Of a stretch of 64,000 nt of DNA, positions 24,519 to 35,229 are shown in pieces; position 1 is the first letter of the stretch; every line of letters begins with the position of its first letter. The DNA comes from Nodosilinea sp. E11. GTDB lineage: Bacteria > Cyanobacteriota > Cyanobacteriia > Phormidesmidales > Phormidesmidaceae. The stretch is taken from assembly GCF_032813545.1 (NCBI RefSeq), contig NZ_CP136520.1:62001-126000 (forward strand), read 5' to 3'. Made by a program: the position numbers and the translations under genes. A model generated the notes under the pieces. It saw nothing but the letters and a program-made list of their open reading frames with translations. It was not told the DNA's origin and did not search any database.

Positions 24519-27500
24519 ATGACATCGCTACCACAACACATCCGCAGGTTGGTTTGGGTTATGCAGAATGGTCGGCCCACCCGCATGGTGAGCCTGGCAC
24601 TGTTGGCGGCGCTGGTGGTGGGTCAGAGCCCTAGCGCCTGGTCGCGGCCCCCGGCCCAGGCTGAGGCGATGAGGGTGGCCCAGTCGGTTCCGGCGATCGA
24701 GCCCTTGACCATCAGAGGGGTGCTAGATGAGAGTAGCCAGGTTTTGGAGGATGGCCGCTACGTTAATGTCCACATGTTTGAAGGCGTAGCGGGTCAAATC
24801 GTCGTCATTGACCTGATCAGTGATGAGTTTGATGCATTTTTGGCGCTGCTTGGCCCTAATGATCAACCTGTTGCAACAGATGACGATGGTGGAGAGGGTA
24901 CTAATGCCCGCCTTATGTTGAACTTGCCCGATACAGGCACTTACAAGATTGGTGCGCTCTCGTTTACCTCTGGGGAGACGGGACGTTACCAGTTGACCGT
25001 GCAGGCGGGAACAGCGGCTGATGGAGAACGGGCAGAACAACTAGCCAAAGCAACCCGTCTTAATGCCCAAGGACTTGAGCTGTCTCGGGCAGGGCGCTAC
25101 GGGCAAGCCGAACCCCTCTTCCAGGAAGCGCTGTCGATTCGTCGCGAGCAATTGGGCGACAGCCACCCCGATGTCGCCACCAGCCTCAACAACCTGGCTG
25201 GACTGTATCGTGATCAAGCACGCTTCGGGGAGGCCGAACCCCTTTACAATGAGGCGCTGTCGATTCGTCGTGAGCAGTTGGGCGATCGCCACCCTGATGT
25301 CGCCACCAGCCTCAACAACCTAGCCGGGCTGTACCGTGCGCAAGGTCGCTATGAGGAGGCCGAACCCCTCTTCCAAGAGGCTCTAACGATTCGTCGCGAG
25401 CAGTTGGGGGAACGCCACCCCGATGTCGCCACCAGCCTCAACAACCTAGCCAATCTGTATCGGGATCAAGGGCGCTACGGGGAAGCCGAACCCATCTATC
25501 AGGAGTCACTGGCAATTCATCGTGAGCAGTTGGGCGATCGCCACCCCGATGTCGCCACCAGCCTCAACAACCTAGCCGGGCTGTACCGTGCGCAAGGTCG
25601 CTATGAGGAGGCCGAACCCCTCTTCCAAGAGGCTCTAACGATTCGTCGCGAGCAGTTGGGTGATCGTCACCCCTCTGTCGCCACCAGCCTCAACAACCTA
25701 GCCGGGCTGTACCGTGCGCAAGGTCGCTATGAGGAGGCCGAACCCCTCTTCCAAGAGGCTCTAACGATTCGTCGCGAGCAGTTGGGTGATCGTCACCCCT
25801 CTGTCGCCACCAGCCTCAACAGCCTGGCCTTTCTGTACGAAGCCCAAGGACGCTTTGGTGAGGCTGAACCTCTTTACCAGGAGTCGCTGGATATTCGTCG
25901 TGAGCAGTTGGGTGATCGCCACCCCTCTGTCGCCACCAGCCTCAACAACCTAGCCGGGCTGTACCGTGCGCAAGGTCGCTTTGGTGAGGCTGAACCTCTT
26001 TACCAGGAGTCGCTGGATATTCGGCGCGAGCAGTTGGGCGATCGCCACCTCGATGTGGCCACCAGCCTCAACAACCTAGCCGGGCTGTACCGTGCCCAGA
26101 GTCAGTTGGTGGAGGCTGAAGTGCTCTACCTTGAATCACTAGATATTCGACGCGAGCATTTAGGTGATCGTCACCCTGATGTTGCCAGCCACCTCGGCAA
26201 CTTGGCCTCACTGTACCGAGACCAAGGGCGCTTCGACGAGGCGGAAGCCCTCTTCCAGGAATCGCTAGATATTCGTCGCGAGCAGTTGGGCGATCGCCAC
26301 CCCGATGTCGCCACCAGCCTCAACAACCTAGCGATCCTGTACAACGCACAGGGTCGCTATAGGGAAGCTGAATCCCTCCACCAGGAGGCTCTGTCGATTC
26401 GACGTGAGCAGTTGAGTGATCGCCACCTCGATGTGGCCAACAGCCTCAATAACCTGGCCGAGCTATATCGCGCCCAAGGGCGCTACGGGGAGGCAGAAGC
26501 ACTCTACCAGGAGTCTTTATCGATTGTTCGCGAGCAGCTTGGTAGTCGCCATCACTTGGTCGCTACCATCCTTAACAACCTAGCTGTGCTACACAACATG
26601 CAAGGTCGCTTAGGGGAGGCCGAACCCCTCCTTCAAGCATCCCTCGTCATCCGCCGCGAGCAGTTGGGCGATCGCCACCCCGATGTGGCTATCAGCCTCA
26701 ATAACTTGGCTGTGCTGTACGAGGCCCAGGGGCGGTATGGGGAGGCCGAACCTGTTTACCAGGAGTCGCTGATAGTTCTTCGTAACAGGTTGGGCGATCA
26801 CCACCCCAATGTAGCTACCAGCCTCAACAACCTAGCGGGAGTATACAAAGCCCAAGGGCGCTATGGGGAGGCCAAACTCCTCTACCAAGAGGCGCTGGAC
26901 ATCCGACGCGAGCAGTTGGGCGATCGCCACCCCGATGTGGCTACCAGCCTCAGCAACCTGGCCACACTGTCCTGGGCGCAGGGAGAAACAGACACCACAT
27001 TGACATTGTTGCGACAGGGGCTGGCGGTAGAAGAAACTAACCTCAACCTCAACCTGGCTGTTGGCTCCGACGATCGCAAGCAGGCTTATATCGCTACTAT
27101 CTCTGGTACTACCAATGGTGCTATCTCCCTACACCTGCAAGATACCAACCCCAGCCCCTCTGCTGCCCACCTCGCCCTCACCACCGTCCTCCGACGCAAA
27201 GGCCGTGTCCTTGATGCTGTCACCGACACACAGCAACTCCTGCGCCAAAACCTCAGCCCCGACCTGGCCCCTCTGCTCGACGACTACACCGCCGCACAAA
27301 CCCAACTCGCCGCTCAGCTCTACGGTGGCCTGGGCGACCAAGACCCAGAGGCATACCGCACCCGCATTGACGACCTTCGCCAGACAGCCAACCGCCTAGA
27401 AAATGAGCTATCCCGCCGCAGTGCAGCGTTCCGGGTCGAAACCGAACCTGTTGAAATCGAAGCCGTGCAAGCGCTGATTTCCGCCGATGCTGCCCTGGTG

Positions 27501-28781
27501 GAGCTAGTGCAGTACAAGCCCTTCGACCCCACCGCCAGCCGAGCAGAACAGTGGGGCTCTCCCCGCTACGCCGCCTACATCCTCCACGCCACAGGCGATC
27601 CCCAATGGGTCGATCTTGGCGATACTGAGGCCATCGACACCGCCGCCCGCGCCTTCCTCTCCGCCACCCGCACCCCCAACTCTCTCACCCAAGCCCGCAC
27701 TACCGCCCGCGCTCTCGATGAGTTGGTCATGGCCCCCATCCGCCCCCTCCTCGGCGAGGCCACCCACCTACTGCTCTCCCCCGACAGCCAGCTCAACCTC
27801 GTCCCCTTCGCCGCCCTGGTCGATGAGCAAGACCGCTACCTGGCCGAAACCTACACACTCACCCACCTCACCACCGGGCGCGACCTGCTACGCCTGCAAA
27901 ACCCCGCCCTCAGCCAGCAGCCCCCCGTCCTCTTCGCCAACCCCAACTACGACACCGCCGACCCCAGCAGCACCCAACTCATCGCCGCCGCCTCTACCTC
28001 CCCTGCTACCTCCCCTCTCCCCTTGGGAGAGGGGCCGGGGGTGAGGGCCACAACCCAGCGCTCCACCGACATCACCGACCTGCGCTTTGGCCCCCTGCCA
28101 GGCACTCAGCAAGAAGTCGATGCCATTACCCCCCTGCTCCCAGACAACGCCATCATCCTCACCGAAGCCAACGCCACCGAAAACGCCCTCAAGCAAGTGC
28201 AAGCCCCCAGCATTCTGCACATCGCCACCCACGGATTCTTTCTCGAAGATGTGGAATTTGTGCCGCCCCCTGGGGCTACTCGGGGCGATCGCGCCTCTAT
28301 CGAAATTATCTCTACCGGGCAGGCACCCCCACCCACCCGCCCCACCAGCACCGAAAATCCCCTCTTGCGCTCTGGCCTGGCTCTAGCCGGGTTCAACCCC
28401 CGCACCAGCGCAGGCGAAGACGGTGTGCTCACCGCCCTAGAGGCCACCGGGCTAAACCTGCGCGGCACCCGTCTGGTGGTGCTAAGCGCCTGCGAAACCG
28501 GCGTCGGCCAAGTGGCCAATGGTGAAGGGGTCTACGGTCTGCGCCGTGCCTTTGTCATGGCCGGGGCCGAAAGTCAGCTGATGAGCCTGTGGAAAGTAGA
28601 CGACTTCGGCACCGCCGAACTGATGCAGCGCTACTACCAGCGCTTGCAAAACGGCGAAGGCCGCAGCGAGGCCCTGCGCCAGGTACAGCTTGAGTTTATT
28701 GAGGCTCCAGCCTATCAACATCCTTACTACTGGGCCTCGTTTTTGTTTTCGGGTCAGTGGAGCCCCATGGGCGATCGCTAG
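24519..28781 (+). CDS. PPC-TPR15-CHAT giant protein
   Basis: This is a 1420-residue exported protein. A long signal peptide (hydrophobic core VSLALLAALVVG) precedes a PPC-like beta domain (about 60-165, IVVIDLISDEFDAFLALLGP). Fifteen kinesin-light-chain-type 42-residue TPRs follow (about 187-816), then a helical linker and a CHAT peptidase (about 990-1420). The catalytic His1238 lies in HIATHG and Cys1325 in LSACETG. The end is HPYYWASFLFSGQWSP. A cyanobacterial palindromic repeat is inserted in frame inside the CHAT region (encoding SPLPLGEGPGVRA). Its own shared motif lies upstream. Downstream genes (CHAT-CHASE2, DUF928) were probably in the same operon before an IS110 element inserted at 28.8 kb. 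Confidence 0.92.
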   Translation: MTSLPQHIRRLVWVMQNGRPTRMVSLALLAALVVGQSPSAWSRPPAQAEAMRVAQSVPAIEPLTIRGVLDESSQVLEDGRYVNVHMFEGVAGQIVVIDLISDEFDAFLALLGPNDQPVATDDDGGEGTNARLMLNLPDTGTYKIGALSFTSGETGRYQLTVQAGTAADGERAEQLAKATRLNAQGLELSRAGRYGQAEPLFQEALSIRREQLGDSHPDVATSLNNLAGLYRDQARFGEAEPLYNEALSIRREQLGDRHPDVATSLNNLAGLYRAQGRYEEAEPLFQEALTIRREQLGERHPDVATSLNNLANLYRDQGRYGEAEPIYQESLAIHREQLGDRHPDVATSLNNLAGLYRAQGRYEEAEPLFQEALTIRREQLGDRHPSVATSLNNLAGLYRAQGRYEEAEPLFQEALTIRREQLGDRHPSVATSLNSLAFLYEAQGRFGEAEPLYQESLDIRREQLGDRHPSVATSLNNLAGLYRAQGRFGEAEPLYQESLDIRREQLGDRHLDVATSLNNLAGLYRAQSQLVEAEVLYLESLDIRREHLGDRHPDVASHLGNLASLYRDQGRFDEAEALFQESLDIRREQLGDRHPDVATSLNNLAILYNAQGRYREAESLHQEALSIRREQLSDRHLDVANSLNNLAELYRAQGRYGEAEALYQESLSIVREQLGSRHHLVATILNNLAVLHNMQGRLGEAEPLLQASLVIRREQLGDRHPDVAISLNNLAVLYEAQGRYGEAEPVYQESLIVLRNRLGDHHPNVATSLNNLAGVYKAQGRYGEAKLLYQEALDIRREQLGDRHPDVATSLSNLATLSWAQGETDTTLTLLRQGLAVEETNLNLNLAVGSDDRKQAYIATISGTTNGAISLHLQDTNPSPSAAHLALTTVLRRKGRVLDAVTDTQQLLRQNLSPDLAPLLDDYTAAQTQLAAQLYGGLGDQDPEAYRTRIDDLRQTANRLENELSRRSAAFRVETEPVEIEAVQALISADAALVELVQYKPFDPTASRAEQWGSPRYAAYILHATGDPQWVDLGDTEAIDTAARAFLSATRTPNSLTQARTTARALDELVMAPIRPLLGEATHLLLSPDSQLNLVPFAALVDEQDRYLAETYTLTHLTTGRDLLRLQNPALSQQPPVLFANPNYDTADPSSTQLIAAASTSPATSPLPLGEGPGVRATTQRSTDITDLRFGPLPGTQQEVDAITPLLPDNAIILTEANATENALKQVQAPSILHIATHGFFLEDVEFVPPPGATRGDRASIEIISTGQAPPPTRPTSTENPLLRSGLALAGFNPRTSAGEDGVLTALEATGLNLRGTRLVVLSACETGVGQVANGEGVYGLRRAFVMAGAESQLMSLWKVDDFGTAELMQRYYQRLQNGEGRSEALRQVQLEFIEAPAYQHPYYWASFLFSGQWSPMGDR
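25077..26966 (+). repeat. Fifteen tandem 126-bp TPR-coding repeats
   Basis: Fifteen units of 42 codons follow the pattern LYRAQGRYEEAEPLFQEAL, then RREQLGDRHPDVATSLNNLA. Units 3, 5 and 6 are almost identical at DNA level, which indicates recent duplication or conversion. Many units contain the HIP1-like core GGCGATCGCC at the same position. Confidence 0.9.
28012..28048. repeat. Palindromic cyanobacterial repeat inside the CHAT coding region
   Basis: CCCCTCTCC, CTTGGGAGAGGGG and a GGGGGTGAGG tail match a well-known intergenic repeat of cyanobacteria. Here it is translated in frame as a Pro/Gly-rich loop between conserved CHAT blocks. Confidence 0.75.
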
Positions 28782-28849
28782 CTAGCGCCAGAGACCTGGT
28801 GGGCAATGCCCACCCTTGTATCTTTAGAGGTGTGTGGCAGACCGTCCCA

Positions 28850-29965
<1,116 letters not shown>

Positions 29966-30105
29966 GGAACAGCAAGACTCTGTCTGATGCAGGCAGGGCT
30001 CCTGGCTTGATTTCCGCTGCCATCCCGCCGAGGCTAATCGCATAGCAGGATGAGCTTGACAAAGAAGATAATCGCTACCCATCCACCCATCCGCTCCCCA
30101 CTCCC

Positions 30106-32502
30106 ATGCCCTACCGCCTTACGATTCGCAAAATAGACCAGAGCTGTCTGTTCGACCTCACCTGGGGCAAGGGGCAGCAGCTATCTACGCACCTGGCTTT
30201 TCCTTCAGCACTACTGGGGCTGTACGACGCCTGGCGGCGGGCCTACCTGGGCTACTACAAGCAGGCGCTGCGGGGCCGGGTCGGGGCCACCGGGCAGGTG
30301 GTAGCTGCCGAGGTCGATTGGCACAGCCAGCTCAAGCAGGCCGAGGCTCGGCTGCTATCGGAGTTTCACACCTGGCTGAAGGATGGCAAACTGTTTGACC
30401 TGCGGGCCGAATTGACCTCAGCGTCTCAAGCAGCAGAACCTGACCAGGCCAAGACTGAGCTATTTATCACCTGCGACCCGATCGCAATTGCCCGCCTGCC
30501 CTGGGAGACCTGGGAGCTGGGGCAGCAGGTGCAGATCGTGCGATCGCCCCCCAATATCCGCGCCGCCACGGGCGATCGCCAGTCATTCCGCCGGGGCAAA
30601 GCTAGAGTGCTGGCCATTCTGGGCGACGAAACCGGGCTTAATTTTACCGGTGAGCGCACCGCCCTCAATGCCCAAAAAAGGCTTTTAGAGATTCACTACG
30701 TCGGCTGGCAGCCGGGGGAAGACACCAACGCCCTAAAGCAGCGCATTTGCCGCACCATCGCCGACCCTCGGGGGTGGGATGTGCTGTTTTTTGCCGGTCA
30801 CAGCAACGAAGCGGCCCTGCTGGATGGTCAGGTAGCGATCGCACCCAACACCGCCCTGTCTATCAAAGAACTCACCCCCGCCCTGCGAGAGGCCCAGCGG
30901 CAGGGGCTTCAGTTTGCCCTGTTCAACTCGTGCAGCGGCCTAGATATTGCCCAGGCCTTGGTCAGCCTGGGTCTGAGCCAGGTGGCGATCATGCGCGAGC
31001 CTATCCACAACGAGGTGGCTCAGACGTTTTTAGTGCAGCTGTTGCAGCACCTGGCCCAGTTTGACGATGTGCAAGAGGCCCTGGGGAAAGCCTGCGAGTT
31101 TCTCAAAGTCAAGCAAGAACTCACCTACCCCTCGGCCTACCTGGTGCCCTCCCTGTTTCGCCATCCCGACTCGGTGCCCTACCGCATTCAGCCAGTGGGC
31201 TGGCGCGCCCTGGCCCGCCGCTGGCGACCCACTAAGCATGAAGCGATCGCCGTGGCGGCCCTGGGCCTGCTCAGCCTAGTGCCCTTGGTGCAAGACTGGC
31301 TGCTCGATCAGCGGGTGTGGGCTCAGGCGGTGTACCGCGATCGCACTGGTCAGATAGCGACCGACCCACCGCCGATTTTGCTGGTGCAGATCGACCCCGA
31401 GACCTTCAATCGACAAGGCATTGCCAATCCCAGACCGATTGACCGCTCTCTGCTGGCCGACCTGGTCACTCGGCTAAATGAGCGCCAGGCCGCCGTCATC
31501 GGTCTCGACTACTTGCTCGATATGCCCCAGACCGACCACGACCCCACTCTCAACCAGGCTCTGCGCCAGGCCATCGAGCAAAACCAAACCTGGCCGGTCT
31601 TGATCAGCAGCCGCAACCGCGACTTTTCCTGGACCAACCCTTACCCCACCGTCGTCAACCCCGACTGGATTTTACAGGGCAATGCCTTCGTGCCCTTTCG
31701 CCATGTGCTGCCCCGCGAATCTTGGCCCGAGGCCAAAACGCCCTTTAGCTATCAGTTGGCCACCGCCTGGACAATGCACCAAAAGGCTGGGGCTGGCGAT
31801 GCCGACGTGCCCCGACCCAGCCTCAGCGGGCCACCCCTCGAAACCCAGGTGCAGGCTTACCAACGAGACCATCACCTGGGTCTGTCGCCCTGGGCGGAGG
31901 TGCACCCCCTGACGCAGATCTCCACCCGGTTTGGCCAGCACTGGCTGCAACCGCTGATCGATTTTTCCATGCCGCCGTCGCAGGTTTACCGCACGGTGCC
32001 CGCCTGGCAACTGCTAGATGACCCCGATGCGGCCCTGCTGCCCCTGGCCAGCCTCGACCAAACCCTGGTGATGATCGTGCCGGGCTACTACGATGCTGCG
32101 GGCATTGGCCGCGAGGGCGACGACAACTTTCCCCAGCCGCCCGCCATTGGCTACTGGCGCGATCGCACGGGTCAGCGGCTGCTCGACTTTACCGGCGGCG
32201 AAACCCATGCCTATATCACCCACCACCTGATCCACAATCGCCTGGTGATTCCCATCCCCGACCTGTGGGTGATACTGGCGGCGGCGGCGCTGGGCAAAGC
32301 GCTGACGCTGTATGGGGATCAGCATTCCCCCCGTCGCCTCACCCTGACGGCCTGGTTGGCGACGGCCACCATGAGTTACGGGGTGTTGGCGCTACAAATT
32401 TACATCACTGCGGCGGTGCTGTTACCCTGGCTGCTGCCGTCGCTCACCCTGTGGTTGTACAGTTTACCCAAGCTCAAGGAGACTTCCCATGAATACAGTT
32501 AG
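30106..32502 (+). CDS. CHAT-CHASE2 membrane protein
   Basis: This 798-residue protein has a family-specific N-terminal domain (MPYRLTIRKIDQSCLFDLTW). A cytoplasmic CHAT domain follows, with His232 in FFAGHSN and Cys276 in FNSCSG. A membrane helix at about 379-396 leads to an extracytoplasmic CHASE2 sensor (about 400-700, ILLVQIDPETFNRQGI and AVIGLDYLLD). Three C-terminal membrane helices complete it (about 718-790). The arrangement suggests signal-controlled activation of a cytosolic CHAT peptidase, inside-out relative to the exported CHAT proteins nearby. The gene overlaps the DUF928 start by 14 nt. Its native promoter is probably that of the 24.5-kb gene, now separated by IS110. Confidence 0.92.
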   Translation: MPYRLTIRKIDQSCLFDLTWGKGQQLSTHLAFPSALLGLYDAWRRAYLGYYKQALRGRVGATGQVVAAEVDWHSQLKQAEARLLSEFHTWLKDGKLFDLRAELTSASQAAEPDQAKTELFITCDPIAIARLPWETWELGQQVQIVRSPPNIRAATGDRQSFRRGKARVLAILGDETGLNFTGERTALNAQKRLLEIHYVGWQPGEDTNALKQRICRTIADPRGWDVLFFAGHSNEAALLDGQVAIAPNTALSIKELTPALREAQRQGLQFALFNSCSGLDIAQALVSLGLSQVAIMREPIHNEVAQTFLVQLLQHLAQFDDVQEALGKACEFLKVKQELTYPSAYLVPSLFRHPDSVPYRIQPVGWRALARRWRPTKHEAIAVAALGLLSLVPLVQDWLLDQRVWAQAVYRDRTGQIATDPPPILLVQIDPETFNRQGIANPRPIDRSLLADLVTRLNERQAAVIGLDYLLDMPQTDHDPTLNQALRQAIEQNQTWPVLISSRNRDFSWTNPYPTVVNPDWILQGNAFVPFRHVLPRESWPEAKTPFSYQLATAWTMHQKAGAGDADVPRPSLSGPPLETQVQAYQRDHHLGLSPWAEVHPLTQISTRFGQHWLQPLIDFSMPPSQVYRTVPAWQLLDDPDAALLPLASLDQTLVMIVPGYYDAAGIGREGDDNFPQPPAIGYWRDRTGQRLLDFTGGETHAYITHHLIHNRLVIPIPDLWVILAAAALGKALTLYGDQHSPRRLTLTAWLATATMSYGVLALQIYITAAVLLPWLLPSLTLWLYSLPKLKETSHEYS

Positions 32503-33193
32503 GTGGATAGCAGCGGCAATTGGCGGTGTGGCGATCGCAGCGGCCATTTCCCCCACGGCTCTTTCTGCCGCCGAAATTCACAGCCCCTGGCTCGGTTTTG
32601 ATCGCATTCGCTCCTTTCTCAGCGGCGGCCCGCTGCAAGATAGCAATCGAGGCCGTGAGGGGGGCTCGCGGGGCGGCAACCTGTGCCTAATTAGCCCCGG
32701 TCAGGGCGAAGTGGTCTGGACAATGGAGCCATTGCTGCTGCTCCAGGGCAATTTACAAAGCACGGCCCTATACGTTGCCGACAGCGCAGAGCCCTTTTGG
32801 AGTGCCCCCATCGCCCTTACCGATGACTTTGTGGCTAAACTGTCCTACGACGGCGACCCCCTGCAACCCGGCACTACTTACGAACAGCAGATACAGGTGT
32901 TACGGCTCGATTTTAGCGTGGTGCCAAGCCGCCGCTACGCCTTCCAGATCATGCCGGCGGGTGAAGAGCGCGACCAGATTGAGGCCGATCTGGCGCAGCT
33001 AGAAGCTGAGTTGGCTGAGGCTCAGGAAGATGCTGAGGCGATCGCCATTGCCAAGGCAGAGTTTTTCTTTGAGCGCGACCTGGCCGCCGATGCCTTCCAA
33101 TCTCTGTTTTCGGTAGATGCCCCCTCGGCAGAGTTGGTTGAGACCCGCCAGGCGCTCGTCAAAACCATTTGCGAACAAGTCTTGCCTGAGTAA
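32489..33193 (+). CDS. DUF928 family exported protein
   Basis: This 234-residue protein has a signal peptide (WIAAAIGGVAIAAAISP). It shows the DUF928 core, with NLCLISPGQGEVVWTMEPLLLLQG, then ALYVADSAEPFWSAPI and PGTTYEQQIQVL. The C-terminal third is helical and acidic (EADLAQLEAELAEAQEDAEA). DUF928 genes often follow CHAT-CHASE2 genes in cyanobacteria, and here the two overlap by 14 nt. The function is unknown; periplasmic partnering with the CHASE2 domain is inference. Confidence 0.85.
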   Translation: MNTVRWIAAAIGGVAIAAAISPTALSAAEIHSPWLGFDRIRSFLSGGPLQDSNRGREGGSRGGNLCLISPGQGEVVWTMEPLLLLQGNLQSTALYVADSAEPFWSAPIALTDDFVAKLSYDGDPLQPGTTYEQQIQVLRLDFSVVPSRRYAFQIMPAGEERDQIEADLAQLEAELAEAQEDAEAIAIAKAEFFFERDLAADAFQSLFSVDAPSAELVETRQALVKTICEQVLPE

Positions 33194-33214
33194 TTTCAGT
33201 GCAACAACCTACCC

Positions 33215-33246
33215 GTAGGCTAGGCAAAAAGATTTGCCCAGCCTAC
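33215..33246 (+). terminator. Hairpin after DUF928
   Basis: GTAGGCTAGGCAAA and TTTGCCCAGCCTAC pair over 14 positions with one mismatch and a 4-nt loop (AAGA), 22 nt after the DUF928 stop. There is no strong T-run, so it may be a terminator or an interspersed repeat. Confidence 0.55.
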
Positions 33247-33282
33247 GCTGAGAGGAAATTCTTTCGAAGAATTCTCTAGAAC

Positions 33283-33304
33283 TGAATAAGTCATGATCGC
33301 TCAG
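33283..33304 (+). promoter_or_regulatory. Shared island motif TGAATAAGT-N10-CAG, copy 6
   Basis: This copy (CAGAAGTA after the spacer) faces the second PPC gene and ends 47 nt before its ATG. A short palindrome with AATTCTTTCGAAGAATT lies just upstream. Confidence 0.8.
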
Positions 33305-33351
33305 AAGTAAGTACCTACGACAGCAACAAACCCTCGTAAGAACTTACTTCC

Positions 33352-33810
33352 ATGAAACTTCTCAACACTGTCGGTCTCTCCCTGGCTACCCTCGTTATCT
33401 CCATTGCGACCCCACTGACGGTGCGCTATGTGCCCCAGAGTGCCCCTACCCTTAGCATTGCCCAGGCGGTGGCTTCAGCACCCCTGTTGCAGGTGCAAGA
33501 CCGTCTTGGCCCCCACAAGCAAGTGGTGGAGTTTGACGAGGGCAATCGGTTTGCCTCTGCTCACCACTTCAATGGCACAGCGGGACAAATGGTGAGCATC
33601 ACCCTAGAAAGCAATGATTTTGACACCATCTTGATGCTCATTAACTCCAAGGGCGAACGGATCGCATCTAGCGATGACATTAGCCAAACCAACACCAACT
33701 CTCGCATCGATATCACCTTGCCCGCCACCGATCGCTACATGCTGCTGGTCACCTCCTTCGAGTTTGAAGGGCAAGGTGACTATCGCTTGGCTGTGGTTCC
33801 CCAGAGCTGA
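33352..33810 (+). CDS. Exported PPC/DVUA0089-type protein, copy 2
   Basis: This 152-residue paralogue of the 12.1-kb protein has the signal peptide LLNTVGLSLATLVISIATPL. Its single PPC-like domain has MVSITLESNDFDTILMLINS, then RIDITLPATDRYMLLVTSFE and GDYRLAVVP. No enzymatic residues are expected. It is expressed as a single gene from its own motif copy and lies directly before a serine protease gene. The same pairing of a PPC protein and a trypsin-like protease occurs near 8-12.5 kb. Confidence 0.85.
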   Translation: MKLLNTVGLSLATLVISIATPLTVRYVPQSAPTLSIAQAVASAPLLQVQDRLGPHKQVVEFDEGNRFASAHHFNGTAGQMVSITLESNDFDTILMLINSKGERIASSDDISQTNTNSRIDITLPATDRYMLLVTSFEFEGQGDYRLAVVPQS

Positions 33811-33990
33811 AATACCGCCTTTCACCTTGCTCCTAGCAAACATCAGCCCTAGACAATTTCCTGATTCTTTATCAAAGCATTATTGCTTCCCTTGGGTAAT
33901 TTCCCTTTTAATGGAAGAAATGGTCCTGGTTCCCTGTTATGTGTCGAAATTGCCAGGTTAGCCGCAATCTGGCCTAGTCTTCTTACCAAT

Positions 33991-34015
33991 AGCCGCTCTG
34001 ATTGCTTGAGCGGCT
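33991..34015 (+). promoter_or_regulatory. Hairpin just upstream of the second serine protease
   Basis: AGCCGCTC and GAGCGGCT form a perfect 8-bp stem with a 9-nt loop, 30 nt before the protease ATG. It could terminate transcription from the PPC gene or act as a leader structure. Confidence 0.5.
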
Positions 34016-34045
34016 CCCTATCTATCTATCTTGGAACATTTACCT

Positions 34046-34978
34046 ATGAAACAAGCTACCCTGCCAGCACTCTGCGCTGCGGCACTGGTACTCGCCGCGC
34101 CAATGCCAAGCCAGGCTCGCGTCAGCGACACCATCAAGTCTGGCCCCGAAATTAACGAAATCTCCCAGCGCACGACACTGCTGATTGTGGGTTTTAACAA
34201 TAGCGGCCAACCTATGGGCCATGGCTCCGGCTCACTGATTGCCAGAGACGGCAACACCTGCGTAGGCGTCACCAATGCCCATGTGATTGATGTGCCTGGT
34301 GCCCAATTTGCGGTTAGAACCTCTGACCAGGCGGTGCACCCAGTCACTAATGTGCGGGCCTTTGCCAACGAAGATTTGGCTGTGGTGACTTTTGAATGCC
34401 AGGGCAACTATGAGCCGATTACCATTGCTACCTATCAGCTCTCACCGGGACAGACGGTCTATTTGTCGGGTTGGCCTGGAGATGGCAACCCGACCGGTGG
34501 GCTGACCCGCCAATTTACTAGCGGGACCATCTCGACCCTGCTCGATCGGCCCGTGGGAGGCTATCAAGTGGGGTACACCAACGTTACCCGCAGTGGCATG
34601 TCGGGGGGCCAAGTACTGGATGACGCTGGACGACTGGTAGCCATCCACGGCATTGGCACTCTGGAAGATGCCAGGGTGGTGGCCCAACGGCTAAATGTGC
34701 CCGTAGAGACCGCCCAAGGGCTGGCACAAAAGACCGGGTTTAACTACGGCATTCCAGTCACAACTTTCTTGGGTCGAGCGTCCCAGGCTGGGCTTAACTA
34801 CCCTTACGATGTAGCGTTCTCAATGCCCCAGGCTCCTGCTTCTGGAGCTGTGACTAGACCCGGCGACTACACGCACCAACCCAATGCTAGCGATCAAGTC
34901 AGTTTTAACGACATGCTGGGCAATGTCAACCAACTGCTCGACACGGTCAACCGCTTCCGCCGCATCTTTGGCTTCTAG
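34046..34978 (+). CDS. Exported trypsin-like protease (HtrA-like core, no PDZ)
   Basis: This 310-residue protein has a signal peptide (LPALCAAALVLAAPMPSQA). Its chymotrypsin-like domain carries His79 in GVTNAHV, Asp110 in NEDLAVV and Ser186 in TRSGMSGGQV. No PDZ domain follows; the C-terminal 60 residues are low-complexity and end in a short helix. The start at 34046 gives a clean signal peptide, and the TTG at 34031 is an unlikely alternative. No TGAATAAGT motif lies directly upstream, but the gene is in line with the PPC gene that has one. Confidence 0.9.
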   Translation: MKQATLPALCAAALVLAAPMPSQARVSDTIKSGPEINEISQRTTLLIVGFNNSGQPMGHGSGSLIARDGNTCVGVTNAHVIDVPGAQFAVRTSDQAVHPVTNVRAFANEDLAVVTFECQGNYEPITIATYQLSPGQTVYLSGWPGDGNPTGGLTRQFTSGTISTLLDRPVGGYQVGYTNVTRSGMSGGQVLDDAGRLVAIHGIGTLEDARVVAQRLNVPVETAQGLAQKTGFNYGIPVTTFLGRASQAGLNYPYDVAFSMPQAPASGAVTRPGDYTHQPNASDQVSFNDMLGNVNQLLDTVNRFRRIFGF

Positions 34979-35166
34979 TCAGCTCCTGGTCTTTCCCCTG
35001 TTCCTGGTTTTTCTGGGTAGCTCCCGAAAATGTCCATGGTGTGGTCAACCCTGGAATGGGGGAATAGAGCCAGCGTCTTGTGTTCTTGCCCCATCTGGGG
35101 GTAGCAACTCTATGATGGCCACGGCGACAACGTATCAACAGCACTGTTAGAAAGATAGCCTGAAGC

Positions 35167-35188
35167 TGAATAAGTACCTCTGGCCCAG
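35167..35188 (+). promoter_or_regulatory. Shared island motif TGAATAAGT-N10-CAG, copy 7
   Basis: This copy (CAGACCTA after the spacer) ends 41 nt before the ATG of the 1062-residue TPR-CHAT gene. Confidence 0.8.
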
Positions 35189-35229
35189 ACCTATATGCTG
35201 GTGTTACCTCAGAATGGAGCATTGCCCCG

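Noticed and set aside
25077..26966. Long array of direct repeats that could suggest CRISPR
   Set aside because: The units are 126 bp, in frame, without spacers, and encode TPRs.
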